Positions 1-9,999 of a stretch of DNA of 64,000 nt are shown here, piece by piece; the stretch's first letter is position 1; each line of letters begins with the position of its first letter. The stretch covers positions 745,137 through 809,136 of the forward strand of contig NZ_LMNU01000012.1 in the NCBI RefSeq assembly GCF_001423085.1, written 5' to 3'. This DNA is from Methylobacterium sp. Leaf125 (GTDB lineage Bacteria > Pseudomonadota > Alphaproteobacteria > Rhizobiales > Beijerinckiaceae). Position numbers and translations under genes: made by a program. The notes below the pieces were generated by a model, which did not search any database, was not told the DNA's origin, and was given only the letters and a program-made list of their open reading frames with translations.

Positions 1-1
1 C

Positions 2-325
2 CTCGGGGGGCCGGCCGACCTCGTGCTCTCCGACATGGCCGCCAACACCACCGGCCACAAGCAGACCGACCACTTGCGGATCATCGGCCTCGCCGAGACC
101 GCGGCCGAATTCGCCCGTGAGATCCTGGCGCCCGGCGGGTCCTACCTTGCCAAGGTGTTCCAGGGCGGCACCGAAGGGACGCTGCTCGCCGACCTGAAGC
201 GGGACTTCGCCAGCGTGCGCCACGTGAAGCCGAATGCGAGCCGGGCCGATTCGAGCGAACTCTACGTCTTGGCGACGGGCTACCGCGGCCCGACCGGCGC
301 GGTGGTCGAATCGCAGGACGACTGA
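2..325 (+). CDS. rlmE: RlmE, 23S rRNA (uridine-2'-O)-methyltransferase, 3' part
   Basis: The open frame enters from outside the window, so only the last ~107 residues are present. They carry the family's SDMAANTTG block, the [11 protein letters not shown] stretch and LAKVFQGG, which match the FtsJ/RlmE family that methylates U2552 of 23S rRNA during 50S assembly. The conserved catalytic Asp (SDMA) and Lys (AKVFQG) are present; the SAM-binding start of the domain lies upstream. The C-terminal tail after the [11 protein letters not shown] block is short, as is usual. In related genomes this gene sits near guaB; here about 12 kb of other genes separate the two. Confidence 0.93.
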   Translation, partial: LGGPADLVLSDMAANTTGHKQTDHLRIIGLAETAAEFAREILAPGGSYLAKVFQGGTEGTLLADLKRDFASVRHVKPNASRADSSELYVLATGYRGPTGAVVESQDD

Positions 326-471
326 GCCGGACCGATCCCGGCCATGGAAGCGTGACCATAATGCACTGCGTGCAATGCAGCATGCAGACTCACGCAGAGC
401 TCTGCATTTCCGACGACTTCCGCCTCAAAAACTTATGCGATGCGTAACCATTAAAATTTCGATTTTTGCAT

Positions 472-477
472 TATAAT
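472..477 (+). promoter_or_regulatory. Candidate -10 box in AT-rich leader
   Basis: A perfect TATAAT lies in a conspicuously AT-rich stretch (about 430-480) about 120 bases before the hydroxy-acid dehydrogenase start. No good -35 hexamer is seen at the right distance, so the call rests on the -10 box and local base composition. Just upstream (360-386) is a TGCA-rich, partly symmetric stretch that could be an operator, but it is imperfect. The rest of the 326-596 gap shows nothing else. Confidence 0.3.
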
Positions 478-596
478 TGGTGCCTTTCCGGAGCCTGTAG
501 AGAATTATAGGCCCAGGCCGCATTGTTGCGCACTGCAACATCCCTGGTGCAGGACGGCGGCTTCGCGAGATCGCCGAGAGCCTTTTTAAGTTCGAG

Positions 597-1883
597 ATGT
601 TTCAACCTCAGCCCGGTTCTGAGACTGAAAAACTGTTCCACCGTCGCAAGTTCCTGGAATTCCTGTCGGCCAGCCCGGTGGTGGCGCCGTCGATGGTCAC
701 CGCCCTCGCGGGCCTGTCGGCCCTCGGCACCGACGCCGCCATGGCGCAGAGCTACGACGTCCTGCGCCAGTCCCCCGGCAATGTCGGCGAGATCATCGAT
801 TCGCCGAGCCAGGCCCTCAACGTCTTCGATTTCGAGCCCGCCGCGAAGAAGGCTTTGCCCCCAGCCCATTACGGCTACCTGGCAAGCGGCGTCGACGGTG
901 ACGAGACCCTGAAGGCGAACCGCGAGGGCTTCGAGAAGATCCGCATCCGCGCCCGCCGCCTGATCGACGTGCGCAAGATCGACACCACCGTGAAGATCTT
1001 CGGCGAGACCTGGGCGAGCCCGATCGTCCTGGCTCCGGTGAGCAGCCAGGCCGCCTTCCATCCCGAGGCCGAGTCGGCGGTGGCCCGCGGCGCCAAGGTC
1101 AAGGGTCACCAGATGATCCTGTCGACCGTGGGCAGCACCGCGATCGAGGACGTGATCAAGGAGCGCGGCGCGCCGGTCTGGTACATGCTCTACCCGACCG
1201 ACGACTGGACCGTGACCGAGGCCCTGGTGAAGCGGGCCGAGAAGGCCGGCGCCCCCGCCATCGTGCTCACGGTCGATCGCCAGGGCGGCCGCAACACCGA
1301 GACGCTGTTCCGGGAGCGTCGCCTCGACACCCGCACCTGCTCGGATTGCCATACGCCGGGCTTCAAGAACGAGGTCAGCCGCAAGCCGATGTTCGACGAC
1401 ATCGACGTGTCGAAGGTGACGAACCTCTACGGCACGGGCATGACCTGGGACTACGTGAAGCGCCTGCGCGGCATCGTGAAGGGCAAGCTCGTCCTCAAGG
1501 GTATCGTCACCCACGAGGACGCCAAGAAGGCCCTCGATTACGGCGTCGACGCCCTGATCGTGTCGAACCATGGCGGCCGCGCCGAGGAGAGCCTCGAGGC
1601 GACGATCGATGCGCTTCCCGAGGTGGTCCAGGCGGTCAACGGCAAGGTGCCCGTCCTCATCGACGGCGGCTTCCGCCGCGGCACCGACGTGATCAAGGCC
1701 CTGGCGCTGGGCGCCAACGCGGTCTGCATCGGCCGCCCCTACGTCTGGGGTCTGGCCGCCTTCGGCGAGCCCGGCGTCACGGCGGTCCTGGCGATCATGC
1801 AGCGCGAGTTCGAGACGATCATGCGCCAGGTCGGCGCGACGAAGCTCTCCGAGATCACCGCCGCCAGCGTCAGCCGCGCCTGA
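597..1883 (+). CDS. Tat-exported FMN-dependent alpha-hydroxy-acid dehydrogenase with a CxxCH motif
   Basis: This 428-residue protein belongs to the glycolate oxidase / lactate dehydrogenase / mandelate dehydrogenase family, which oxidises (S)-2-hydroxy acids on FMN. Seen: the SNHGGR active-site block with catalytic His, the DGGFRRGTDVIKALALGA phosphate-binding block, and GRPYVWGLAAFG near the C-terminus. The N-terminus has HRRKFLEF followed by a hydrophobic stretch and AMA-Q, which fits a Tat signal, so the enzyme is probably periplasmic and loaded with FMN before export. Oddly, residues 248-252 read C-S-D-C-H, a haem c attachment motif, in the loop where the membrane-bound mandelate dehydrogenases have their insertion. 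The physiological substrate and electron acceptor cannot be told from sequence. It stands alone in the forward direction. Confidence 0.85.
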   Translation: MFQPQPGSETEKLFHRRKFLEFLSASPVVAPSMVTALAGLSALGTDAAMAQSYDVLRQSPGNVGEIIDSPSQALNVFDFEPAAKKALPPAHYGYLASGVDGDETLKANREGFEKIRIRARRLIDVRKIDTTVKIFGETWASPIVLAPVSSQAAFHPEAESAVARGAKVKGHQMILSTVGSTAIEDVIKERGAPVWYMLYPTDDWTVTEALVKRAEKAGAPAIVLTVDRQGGRNTETLFRERRLDTRTCSDCHTPGFKNEVSRKPMFDDIDVSKVTNLYGTGMTWDYVKRLRGIVKGKLVLKGIVTHEDAKKALDYGVDALIVSNHGGRAEESLEATIDALPEVVQAVNGKVPVLIDGGFRRGTDVIKALALGANAVCIGRPYVWGLAAFGEPGVTAVLAIMQREFETIMRQVGATKLSEITAASVSRA

Positions 1884-2322
1884 GATCGTCACCGGGCGGC
1901 GAAGCCCATTCGCCGTCCTCTCCGGATCGCTTCTCGGGCAGAACCGCCCGGGGCGCGATCTGCGGTTCAGGGCCCGGCCGGCAGACCGGCAGGACAGGTT
2001 CGGGAAGACTGCGCATCCCCTGGACCATCCCTGTCCCTCGCCGGTATTGCGCCGAAGGCTCAGGACACCTTCGGCCTTCAAGTCGGAACGGGGCGAGACC
2101 CAGCGCAGAGAAGGATCGCCGCGCAGCTGCCGCGCACGGGATCTGTCCAGCGCCGCAATCGTCTGATCTTCAGGGCCGGATCATTACGCTTTCATTAGCC
2201 CTGATCGCCACGATCCTTCGACGACGTCGCCGACATCAACACATCTTCCATGATCCGCAGTCCAGGTTGCCGGTCTTGATCCGGGCGCCTGCCCCGGACG
2301 CGCAGGCGATGTGGAGTTGTCG
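1884..2322. other. Intergenic region without a convincing gene
   Basis: This 439-base gap separates the hydroxy-acid dehydrogenase from a secreted protein gene. Open frames here are continuations of shadow frames with Arg/Pro-rich translations. No clear hairpin plus T-run was seen. A GGAG (2313-2316) at its end serves the next gene. Confidence 0.5.
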
Positions 2323-3519
2323 ATGGTATCCCGGTTTCTGGTCTCCCTGTTCGCGGCCGGGATCGGCTTCGCCGCGACGACGGCGGCGGCCAAGGACATT
2401 CCCTTCGCGAAGGTGGCGGATTGGGACATCAGCCGCAGCGGCGATGGGGCCAAGGCCAAGTGCATGATGGTGCGCGGCTACCAGGATGCGGACGACGAGA
2501 ATGCCAGCGCGGTGGCGATCGGGACCTACCCGGGATTCCTGGTCATCTCCCTCGGCTACCAGGGCTGGTCGCACGACAAGGGCGACCGCACCGTCGTTCT
2601 CCTGGCGGGCGGGAAGGTGGTCGACCGGCGCTCCAAGTGGAAGGCCGACGACACCCAGTTGACCGGCGAGTTCCCGGACACGCTCCTGCCGCACCTCATG
2701 GGCGCCGACGCCATCGTGCTGCGCTTCAAGGACGGCGACGCCGACTTCAAGATCCCGGCCTTCGCCGAAGCCTTCGCCGCGTTGAAGCGCTGCAGCGGCA
2801 CGCCGGCAGAGGTCGCGGCGGAGCTTCCCTCAGAGGGCCGCATCGCCAACTACGCGAGCGGGCTCTTTTTCGAGAAAGCCCTCAAGGAATGCGAGGTCGC
2901 GAGCACGGGCAAGCAGCGCGCCGATCTCGAGGCCAAGCTGGCGGCGATGCGCCCGGAGATGAGCCCGATCCAGGCGGCCATCGACAGCGAACTCGGCAAG
3001 CGCTTCACCGACCCGAAGGCCCCTTTCTGCCCGAAGGCGGAGGACGCGGCGAGCTTCGGCACCGCCCTCGACCAGTACCTCGCCCTGGGGCCGGACGCGT
3101 TCGCGGCCGCGAAGGCGCGACGCCAGGATGAGCGGAAGGCGGCCGCACGGCCCTCGGAGACCCGGATCAAGGTCTACGGCATGGGCCTGATCTTCCAGAA
3201 ACTCCTCGGAAGCTGCGAGATCCCGACGACGGCGCGGCAACGGGCCGCCTTCGATGCCAAGCTCGCCGCCCTCGGCCCCGAGATGGCCCCGGTCATGGAA
3301 GAGATCCAGGGGAAGCTGCAGCCGACCTTCGCGAAGCCGGCGCCGGAGCTCTGCACCGCGTTCCGCGACCTGTCGGACGACCCGCAGCCTATCGTCGCCT
3401 TCACGACCCAGACGCCCGAAGCGTTCGCCGGGTTCATGGATGCCCGCGAGGCCGCCGAGTCGGCCGCCAAGTCGGCCGCCAAACCGGCGGAGACGCCGTT
3501 GCCCGATGCCAAGCTCTGA
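2323..3519 (+). CDS. Secreted protein of unknown function with internal duplication
   Basis: The chosen ATG has GGAG six bases upstream; an in-frame GTG four codons earlier is less likely because it would sit on the Shine-Dalgarno sequence. The 398-residue product starts with a signal peptide (cleavage near TTAAA-KD), so it should act in the periplasm. Residues ~25-160 form a domain containing CMMVRGYQDADDEN and ending in FAALKRC. It is related to the whole of the next protein. After it come two copies of a ~75-residue helical unit: one has LFFEKALKECE and LAAMRPEMSP, the other LIFQKLLGSCE and LAALGPEMAP. The C-terminus is a low-complexity Ala/Lys tail. I do not recognise the family. Conserved Cys in each unit may form disulfides. 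Confidence 0.75.
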   Translation: MVSRFLVSLFAAGIGFAATTAAAKDIPFAKVADWDISRSGDGAKAKCMMVRGYQDADDENASAVAIGTYPGFLVISLGYQGWSHDKGDRTVVLLAGGKVVDRRSKWKADDTQLTGEFPDTLLPHLMGADAIVLRFKDGDADFKIPAFAEAFAALKRCSGTPAEVAAELPSEGRIANYASGLFFEKALKECEVASTGKQRADLEAKLAAMRPEMSPIQAAIDSELGKRFTDPKAPFCPKAEDAASFGTALDQYLALGPDAFAAAKARRQDERKAAARPSETRIKVYGMGLIFQKLLGSCEIPTTARQRAAFDAKLAALGPEMAPVMEEIQGKLQPTFAKPAPELCTAFRDLSDDPQPIVAFTTQTPEAFAGFMDAREAAESAAKSAAKPAETPLPDAKL

Positions 3520-3556
3520 GCCGCGACCGCCCCCGTTCCCATCGGAGAATCCCGTC

Positions 3557-4126
3557 ATGAAGCGCCCGTCGCCGGCCCGGTCCTGCCTGTTCGGCCTGCT
3601 CGCGAGTCTCGTCGCCTCCGGGGCCGCACGGGCCCAACAGCCTCTTCCGCAAGAGGCACTTTCGCAAGAGGCACTTCAGCAGGAGCGACCGCTGTTCGAG
3701 AGCCTGAACGGCTGGCAGGTCGAGCGCGCCACCAGCGTCACGGGCAGCCCCGCCTGCGTGATCGTGCGGTCCTACGTCGACGAGGACGATGACGACGCCG
3801 ACAATTCGATCACCTTGGCGCTGGAGAACAAGGCCCTGGTCGTGGTGCTGACCTACAGCAAGTGGCAGCACGACCGGGACGAGAAGATCACGGCCGCCAC
3901 CGAACTCGGTGGCAAGACCGTCAACGCCAAGGCGACCTGGACCGGCAACGGCACCCGGCTCGTCGGGACCTTGCCCGCCAACCTCGTCGAGAAGGCCGCC
4001 GAGTCCGAGGAGATCCTCCTCAAGGGCAAGGGCAGGAAGGCGGGCTTCGACCTGAGCGGCGTCTCCGAGGCCGTCGCGGCGATGAAGCGCTGCAACGCCG
4101 GCGAGCGACCGAAGCCGCGCTCCTGA
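3557..4126 (+). CDS. Secreted protein of unknown function, paralogue of the upstream N-terminal domain
   Basis: GGAG (3544-3547) supports this ATG, 37 bases after the preceding stop, so the two genes are probably one operon. The 189-residue product has a signal peptide (LFGLLASLVASGAARA) and then a short QEALx repeat. The mature part follows the same plan as the preceding protein: a CVIVRSYVDEDDDDADN acidic block, a W-x-H-D motif, and a C-terminal VAAMKRC. The acidic Asp cluster could bind a divalent cation, but that is a guess. It lacks the duplicated helical units of its neighbour. Function unknown. Confidence 0.75.
   Translation: MKRPSPARSCLFGLLASLVASGAARAQQPLPQEALSQEALQQERPLFESLNGWQVERATSVTGSPACVIVRSYVDEDDDDADNSITLALENKALVVVLTYSKWQHDRDEKITAATELGGKTVNAKATWTGNGTRLVGTLPANLVEKAAESEEILLKGKGRKAGFDLSGVSEAVAAMKRCNAGERPKPRS
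3648..3677. repeat. 15-bp tandem repeat inside a coding region
   Basis: Two nearly identical copies of cgcaagaggcacttt, with a diverged third after them, encode the pentapeptide repeat QEALx just after the signal peptide of the 3557-4126 product. In-frame unit length means copy-number change would not break the gene. Confidence 0.7.
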
Positions 4127-4130
4127 CGCC

Positions 4131-4553
4131 TCAGATCCGGCAGGCGCCCTCCAGCGCCGTGTTCTCGGCCTCGGTGAAGACCCGCGACCGGATCAGGAAG
4201 CGCTTGTCGCGCCCGTTCTCCAGCGAGAACATGCCGCCGCGGCCGCGCACCACGTCGAGAATGAGATGCGTGTGCTTCCAGACCGCGAATTGCGGCCGGC
4301 TGATCCAGAAATCGGCCCCCGCCACGGTGCCGAGATGGACGTCGCTGTCGCCGGTGAGGAAGTCGCCGAGGGGGTAGCACATCGGCGACGAGCCGTCGCA
4401 GCAGCCGCCGGACTGGTGGAACATCACCGGTCCGTGCTCGGCCCGCAATTCCTCGATGAGGTCGATGGCGGCGGGGGTCGCGGTGACGCGCAGGGGCGTC
4501 CCGTCGGCACCGACCTGGTCGGCGGTGGTCGGATCGCGGGCGGTCTCGCTCAT
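4131..4553 (-). CDS. DUF779 family protein
   Basis: This 140-residue protein matches the DUF779 family, a small cytoplasmic family very often found beside aldehyde dehydrogenases of the AcoD/ExaC type. Here, too, it lies directly downstream of one. Visible features are FHQSGGCCDGSSPMCY (a Cys-rich block), DFLTGDSDV, FWISRPQF and KHTHLILDVV. The start is supported by GGAG six bases upstream; a longer in-frame start is Gly/Ser/Pro-rich and unlikely. A strong terminator separates it from the aldehyde dehydrogenase, so it may depend on read-through or on its own promoter. The biochemical role of the family is not established as far as I know. Confidence 0.85.
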   Translation of the reverse strand: MSETARDPTTADQVGADGTPLRVTATPAAIDLIEELRAEHGPVMFHQSGGCCDGSSPMCYPLGDFLTGDSDVHLGTVAGADFWISRPQFAVWKHTHLILDVVRGRGGMFSLENGRDKRFLIRSRVFTEAENTALEGACRI

Positions 4554-4642
4554 GGAGAATCTCCGGGGGAGGACGTTCGGGCAGAGACGCCCGGGAGAGG
4601 ACGCCGGGGAGAGGACGCCAGGATGAGATAGGGCGGCCAACG

Positions 4643-4672
4643 AAAAAGCCCCGGCCGTCATCCGGCCGGGGC
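4643..4672 (-). terminator. Rho-independent terminator after the aldehyde dehydrogenase gene
   Basis: A perfect 10-bp GC-rich stem (4648-4657 with 4663-4672) closes a 5-base loop. Read on the minus strand it is followed by five T (4643-4647). It lies 35 bases after the aldehyde dehydrogenase stop and before the DUF779 start, so it should limit transcription into the latter. Confidence 0.85.
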
Positions 4673-4707
4673 AAGTTTCACTCGGGTGTCAATCTCGAAA
4701 CCGGCTC

Positions 4708-6228
<1,521 letters not shown>

Positions 6229-6413
6229 CGCAGTTCCTCCTGATTGTTCTTATGGGCGGCAGCCAAGGCCAGGCGCGGCGTCAAATCAAGGTGGACTTTT
6301 GGCCAACGGATCGTCGCGCAGGGGCGTGGCTCGGATGATCGGCGCGCCCGATGGCGTCGTGACGCGGCGCGGATGTTAGACCCGTTCGGGCGGGTTGGCG
6401 ACCCGAACGGCCC

Positions 6414-7838
6414 TCAGCGCGGCCCGAGGCGGGCCAGGCGGCGGTTGCCGATGCGACGGGCCGTCTGCGCGTCGATCCGGGGGCCCGCGCGCGCGCCGCC
6501 GGGCAGGTCGAGGAGGAGGCCCGTCGCCCGGCCGTCCGGCTCGATGTCGAGGGCGAGGCGGGTGCCGTCCTCGGCCACGAAGACGCGGTCGCTCTCCGGG
6601 GTCAGGCCGAGGCGGGCGGGCCCGGCCCCGCGGGCGACGAGGCGGTCGCCCTCCCGGGCGAGGGAGACTACGGCGCGGGGTCCCATCCGGTAGACCCCGA
6701 CGTAGCGGTCGAGCACGGCGGCCGGCACCGCGATCTCGGTGACCTCCGGCTGCCCGAGGGCGAGGGCGCCGAGGCGGCGGGACAGGGTCTGGGCCGGCGT
6801 CGTCTCGGTGTTGCCCAGGACGACGACCGTCAGGCCGAGATCCGGGTAGCTGTCCTTGATCGCCGAGAACCCGTCGAGGAAGCCGCCGTGGGACAGGAGC
6901 CGCTGGCCATAGGCGCGGCCGACATAGAGCCCGAGCCCGTAGCCGTGGCCGCTGTCCCGGACCATCTCGGCCAGCGCGGCCGGGCGCAGGATCCGGCCGG
7001 AGAACAGGGCGGCGTCCCAGGCCACGAGGTCGTCCAGGGTGGAGACGAGGCCGCCGGCCCCGAGGACGGCCGCCGACACCACCGGGGGCGCGTTGCGCCA
7101 CTGCCCGGCGACCCGGTGATAGCCGGCGGCCCGCTGCGGGATCACCGCCTCGGGATCGGCGTCGCCGGTCTCGGCGAGGCCGGCCGGGGCGAGGACGAGG
7201 CGGTTCAGCGCGGTGGCGAAGGGCGCGCCGGTGATCCCCTCGACGATCGCCGCCAGGAGGATGTAGCCGGTGTTGCTGTATTCCTGGGCCGAGCCCGCCG
7301 GGAACAGCAGCGCCTCGCGGAAGAGCCGGCCCACCACCGCCATGGGCGTGCGGGCGGTCCGGGCGAGGAGGGTCGGGTAGTCGGGCAGGGCGGTCACGTT
7401 GGGCAGGCCCGCGGTGTGGTCGAGGAGCATCCGCAGGGTGATGGGCGCCCAGGTCGCCGGCAGGCCGGGCATGTGCTGCGCGGCCGGGTCGTCGAGCCGG
7501 AGTTGCCCGGCCTCCTGCAGCGTCAGGATCGCGGCGGCGGTGAACTGCTTCGTCAGGGAGGCGATCCGGAAGCGGGTCTCGGGGGTGTTGGGCACGGACC
7601 ATTCGCGCTGCGCCGCCCCGTAGGCCTGCCGGAATAGCACCGCGCCGTCCCGGGCCACGATGACGGCGCCGGAGAAGATCCCGGCCCGGGCGTAGGGCCG
7701 CACCAGGGCGTCGGCCCGGGCGGCGAAGTCCGACTGATGCGCCGCGACCGGCGCGACGGCCTCGGCCCGGACCGGCCGGCCCGACAGGAGGGCACCGAGG
7801 AGCCCAAACTGGACGATCCGGCGACGCGTCTCCTGCAT
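6414..7838 (-). CDS. Serine hydrolase, class C beta-lactamase / esterase-like
   Basis: The 474-residue product carries the penicillin-binding/AmpC-type motifs: S94-L-T-K97 (nucleophile and general base), Y187-S-N189, and an HGGF block in place of KTG. An N-terminal segment (RRRIVQFGLLGALLSG...VRA-EA) resembles a signal peptide, possibly Tat-like, so a periplasmic location is likely. A C-terminal extension (~110 residues, starting near YVGVYRMG) is the lipocalin-like domain often seen in such esterases/peptidases. The family includes D-amino-peptidases, esterases and beta-lactamases, so resistance should not be assumed. An upstream ATG (twelve codons earlier) is possible. Divergent from the MFS gene at 8049. 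Confidence 0.82.
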   Translation of the reverse strand: MQETRRRIVQFGLLGALLSGRPVRAEAVAPVAAHQSDFAARADALVRPYARAGIFSGAVIVARDGAVLFRQAYGAAQREWSVPNTPETRFRIASLTKQFTAAAILTLQEAGQLRLDDPAAQHMPGLPATWAPITLRMLLDHTAGLPNVTALPDYPTLLARTARTPMAVVGRLFREALLFPAGSAQEYSNTGYILLAAIVEGITGAPFATALNRLVLAPAGLAETGDADPEAVIPQRAAGYHRVAGQWRNAPPVVSAAVLGAGGLVSTLDDLVAWDAALFSGRILRPAALAEMVRDSGHGYGLGLYVGRAYGQRLLSHGGFLDGFSAIKDSYPDLGLTVVVLGNTETTPAQTLSRRLGALALGQPEVTEIAVPAAVLDRYVGVYRMGPRAVVSLAREGDRLVARGAGPARLGLTPESDRVFVAEDGTRLALDIEPDGRATGLLLDLPGGARAGPRIDAQTARRIGNRRLARLGPR

Positions 7839-8048
7839 GCTGCCGCTGTTCCGCTCCCCGACGCGCCGCATCTCCGGCACCCGGGCACGGTTCTCCGAAA
7901 TTGTGGCGCGAGCGCGCCGAGGAGCCCGCGCGGCAGCCATGCAGCGCCCCGGATGGCCCCGCCGTGCCGAAGGCACCAAGAGCCGGACGAAACGTTCTGG
8001 CTCGACGGTGATCCGCCGCGCCGCCCCAGCCCCCGAGGACCGTCCCAG

Positions 8049-9374
8049 GTGAGCACCACCCCGGCCCAGACCGCTCCGGCCAAAATCGTCCCGGCCCAAA
8101 CCGCGCACGCCCCGGCACCCCCGATCCCCGACGCCGTCTCCGGACCCGACGCACGGCCCTGGACGGGCCCGGGCTTCGGCGAGTTCGTCGGGATCGTCGC
8201 CCTGATGATGGCCGTGACGGCGATCTCGATCGACAACCTGCTGCCGGCGTTCCCGGCGATCCAGGCGCGGTTCGGCGTGGTCGACCCGAACAGCCTGCAG
8301 CTCCTCATCTACGTCTACATGATCGGCTTCGGCACGGCGCAGATCGTCTACGGGCCGCTCTCGGACACCTACGGCCGGCGCTCGGTGCTGCTGGCGGGCC
8401 TGGCGATCTACGTCGTCGGCACCGGCCTCGCCATGGTGGCGCCGTCCTTCGGCTGGCTCCTGGCGGCGCGGATCATCCAGGGCATCGGCGCCGCCAGCGG
8501 GCGCGTGCTGTCGACGGCGATCGTGCGCGACCGCTTCGCGGGGCGCGAGATGGCGAGCGTGATGTCGCTCATCATGATGGTGTTCCTGATCGTGCCGATG
8601 ATCGCGCCGGCCATCGGCGGCGCCATGCTGCTGTTCGGCTCGTGGGTCTACGTCTTCGTCTCGATGCTGGCGCTCGCCGGCATCCTGGTGCTCTGGTTCG
8701 CCTGGCGGATGCCCGAGACGCTGCATCCGGAGTACCGGCGGCCCTTCTCCCTCGGCGCGGTGGCCCAGGCGGTGGCCATCACCTTCCGCAACCGCGTGGC
8801 GGTGGGCTACGCCACGGCGCTGGGCCTGCTCACCGGCTGCATCATGGGCTATGTCGGCTCGGCCCAGCAGGTTTTCGACACGGGGCTCTACCATCTCGGG
8901 GGCCTGTTCCCCCTGGCCTTCGGCCTCGTCGCCGGCGCCATGGGGGCCGCCACCCTGGTGAATGCCCGCCTCGTCCGGCGCCTCGGCATGCGGCCGCTGT
9001 CCCATGCGGGCCTGAGCCTGTTCGTCGTCGTGGCGGTGGGGCAGGTGGTGGCGGGGCTCGCCTATCACGGTCACCCGCCCCTGGCCCTGTTCCTGACGAT
9101 CCTGGCCGCCAACCAGTTCCTGATCAGCTTCGCCATGCCGAACTTCAACGCCCTGGCGCTGCAGCCCCTCGGCGAGATCGCCGGCACGGCCTCGTCTTTC
9201 CTCGGCTTCTACACCACGATCCTGGGCGCCTTCTGCGGCTTCCTGATCGGGCATGCCTTCGACGGCTCGGTGCTGCCCATCGGCATCGGCTACGCGCTCC
9301 TCGGCGGCCTCGCCCTCGCGGTGGTGGCCTGGACCGAGCGGGGCCGCCTCTTCCGCGGTGGCGTCTCCGGTTGA
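8049..9374 (+). CDS. Bcr/CflA-type MFS drug efflux transporter
   Basis: About 441 residues with 12 predicted membrane spans. The GPLSDTYGRRSVLLAG motif A between helices 2 and 3 and the RIIQGIGAASGRVLSTAIVRDRF motif are typical of the Bcr/CflA (DHA1) group of proton-driven exporters of bicyclomycin, chloramphenicol, sulfonamides or cysteine-pathway compounds. The GTG start with GAGG ten bases before it is the best start just ahead of the first helix; the N-terminus is a Pro/Ala-rich tail of ~45 residues, longer than usual. It is divergent from the serine hydrolase, sharing a 210-bp upstream region. Confidence 0.88.
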   Translation: MSTTPAQTAPAKIVPAQTAHAPAPPIPDAVSGPDARPWTGPGFGEFVGIVALMMAVTAISIDNLLPAFPAIQARFGVVDPNSLQLLIYVYMIGFGTAQIVYGPLSDTYGRRSVLLAGLAIYVVGTGLAMVAPSFGWLLAARIIQGIGAASGRVLSTAIVRDRFAGREMASVMSLIMMVFLIVPMIAPAIGGAMLLFGSWVYVFVSMLALAGILVLWFAWRMPETLHPEYRRPFSLGAVAQAVAITFRNRVAVGYATALGLLTGCIMGYVGSAQQVFDTGLYHLGGLFPLAFGLVAGAMGAATLVNARLVRRLGMRPLSHAGLSLFVVVAVGQVVAGLAYHGHPPLALFLTILAANQFLISFAMPNFNALALQPLGEIAGTASSFLGFYTTILGAFCGFLIGHAFDGSVLPIGIGYALLGGLALAVVAWTERGRLFRGGVSG

Positions 9375-9453
9375 GGAGACCGCAGCCTTAACGCCGTCTT
9401 CAGGCGGTCACGACAAAGCTCGGTGTCCCAGGATACCTGACGGAGCCCCAGAC

Positions 9454-9978
9454 GTGACCGGCCGTGCCCAAGACGGACTGCTCTTCCTCACCCGGCTGCT
9501 GCTCGCCGCCGCGCTGCTGCCCACCGGGGTCGCCCGGGCCCTGAACGTCTCCGGCTTCGCCATCACCCTCGCGGCCACCGGCCTGCCGTCGCCGAACGCC
9601 GTCGCCACCGCGGCCGTGATCGTCCAGGTGTTCGGCCCGGTGGCGCTGATCCTCGGCGTGCTGCCGAGCCTCAGCGGCCTGGCGCTCGCCGTCTTCGTCG
9701 GCGTGATGGCGGTGCTGCTGCATCCGTTCTGGCAGTTCGTCGGCCCGAGCGCGGTGGCCGAGCGCACCCTGCTCCTGGCCGATTTCGGTCTCGCCGGCGG
9801 CTTCCTCATGTACGCGATGACCGGACCCGGCCGCTGGAGCTGGCAGGGCTGGCGCCAGGGCGCCCGCGCCGCGGCGAGCCCGGCCCGGTCGGCGGCCAAG
9901 CCGACGGCCGGCGCACGGGGCGGCTCGAAGCCGAAGCGCGCGCCCGGCGGCCGGGCGCCCGCCCGCGCCGCGGCCTGA
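9454..9978 (+). CDS. DoxX family membrane protein
   Basis: A 174-residue inner-membrane protein with four hydrophobic helices (FLTRLLLAAALLPTG, AVIVQVFGPVALILG, LAVFVGVMAVLLHPFWQF, LLLADFGLAGGFLMYAM), the plan of the DoxX/DUF417-like family linked to thiol/redox balance. The GTG start has GGAG eight bases upstream. The C-terminus is a ~45-residue Ala/Arg/Lys/Pro tail without structure, rich in positive charge and probably cytoplasmic. It follows the MFS gene by 79 bases on the same strand and may be co-transcribed. Substrate or partner is unknown. Confidence 0.8.
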   Translation: MTGRAQDGLLFLTRLLLAAALLPTGVARALNVSGFAITLAATGLPSPNAVATAAVIVQVFGPVALILGVLPSLSGLALAVFVGVMAVLLHPFWQFVGPSAVAERTLLLADFGLAGGFLMYAMTGPGRWSWQGWRQGARAAASPARSAAKPTAGARGGSKPKRAPGGRAPARAAA

Positions 9979-9999
9979 GGCCCGCGCCCCCCGGGCGTC

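Noticed and set aside
471-2081. 536-codon leftward open frame opposite the hydroxy-acid dehydrogenase gene
   Set aside because: Its translation is His/Asp/Arg/Ala-rich low-quality sequence, typical of antisense frames in high-GC DNA, and the forward frame encodes a clear enzyme.
7839-8048. Coding extension of the MFS gene to the left (start at 7737)
   Set aside because: It would overlap the serine hydrolase start and adds ~100 Arg/Pro-rich residues before the first membrane span.
6414-9254. 946-codon leftward frame suggesting a fusion upstream of the serine hydrolase
   Set aside because: The first ~470 codons are antisense to the MFS gene and read as Asp/Gln/His-rich noise; the hydrolase starts at 7838.
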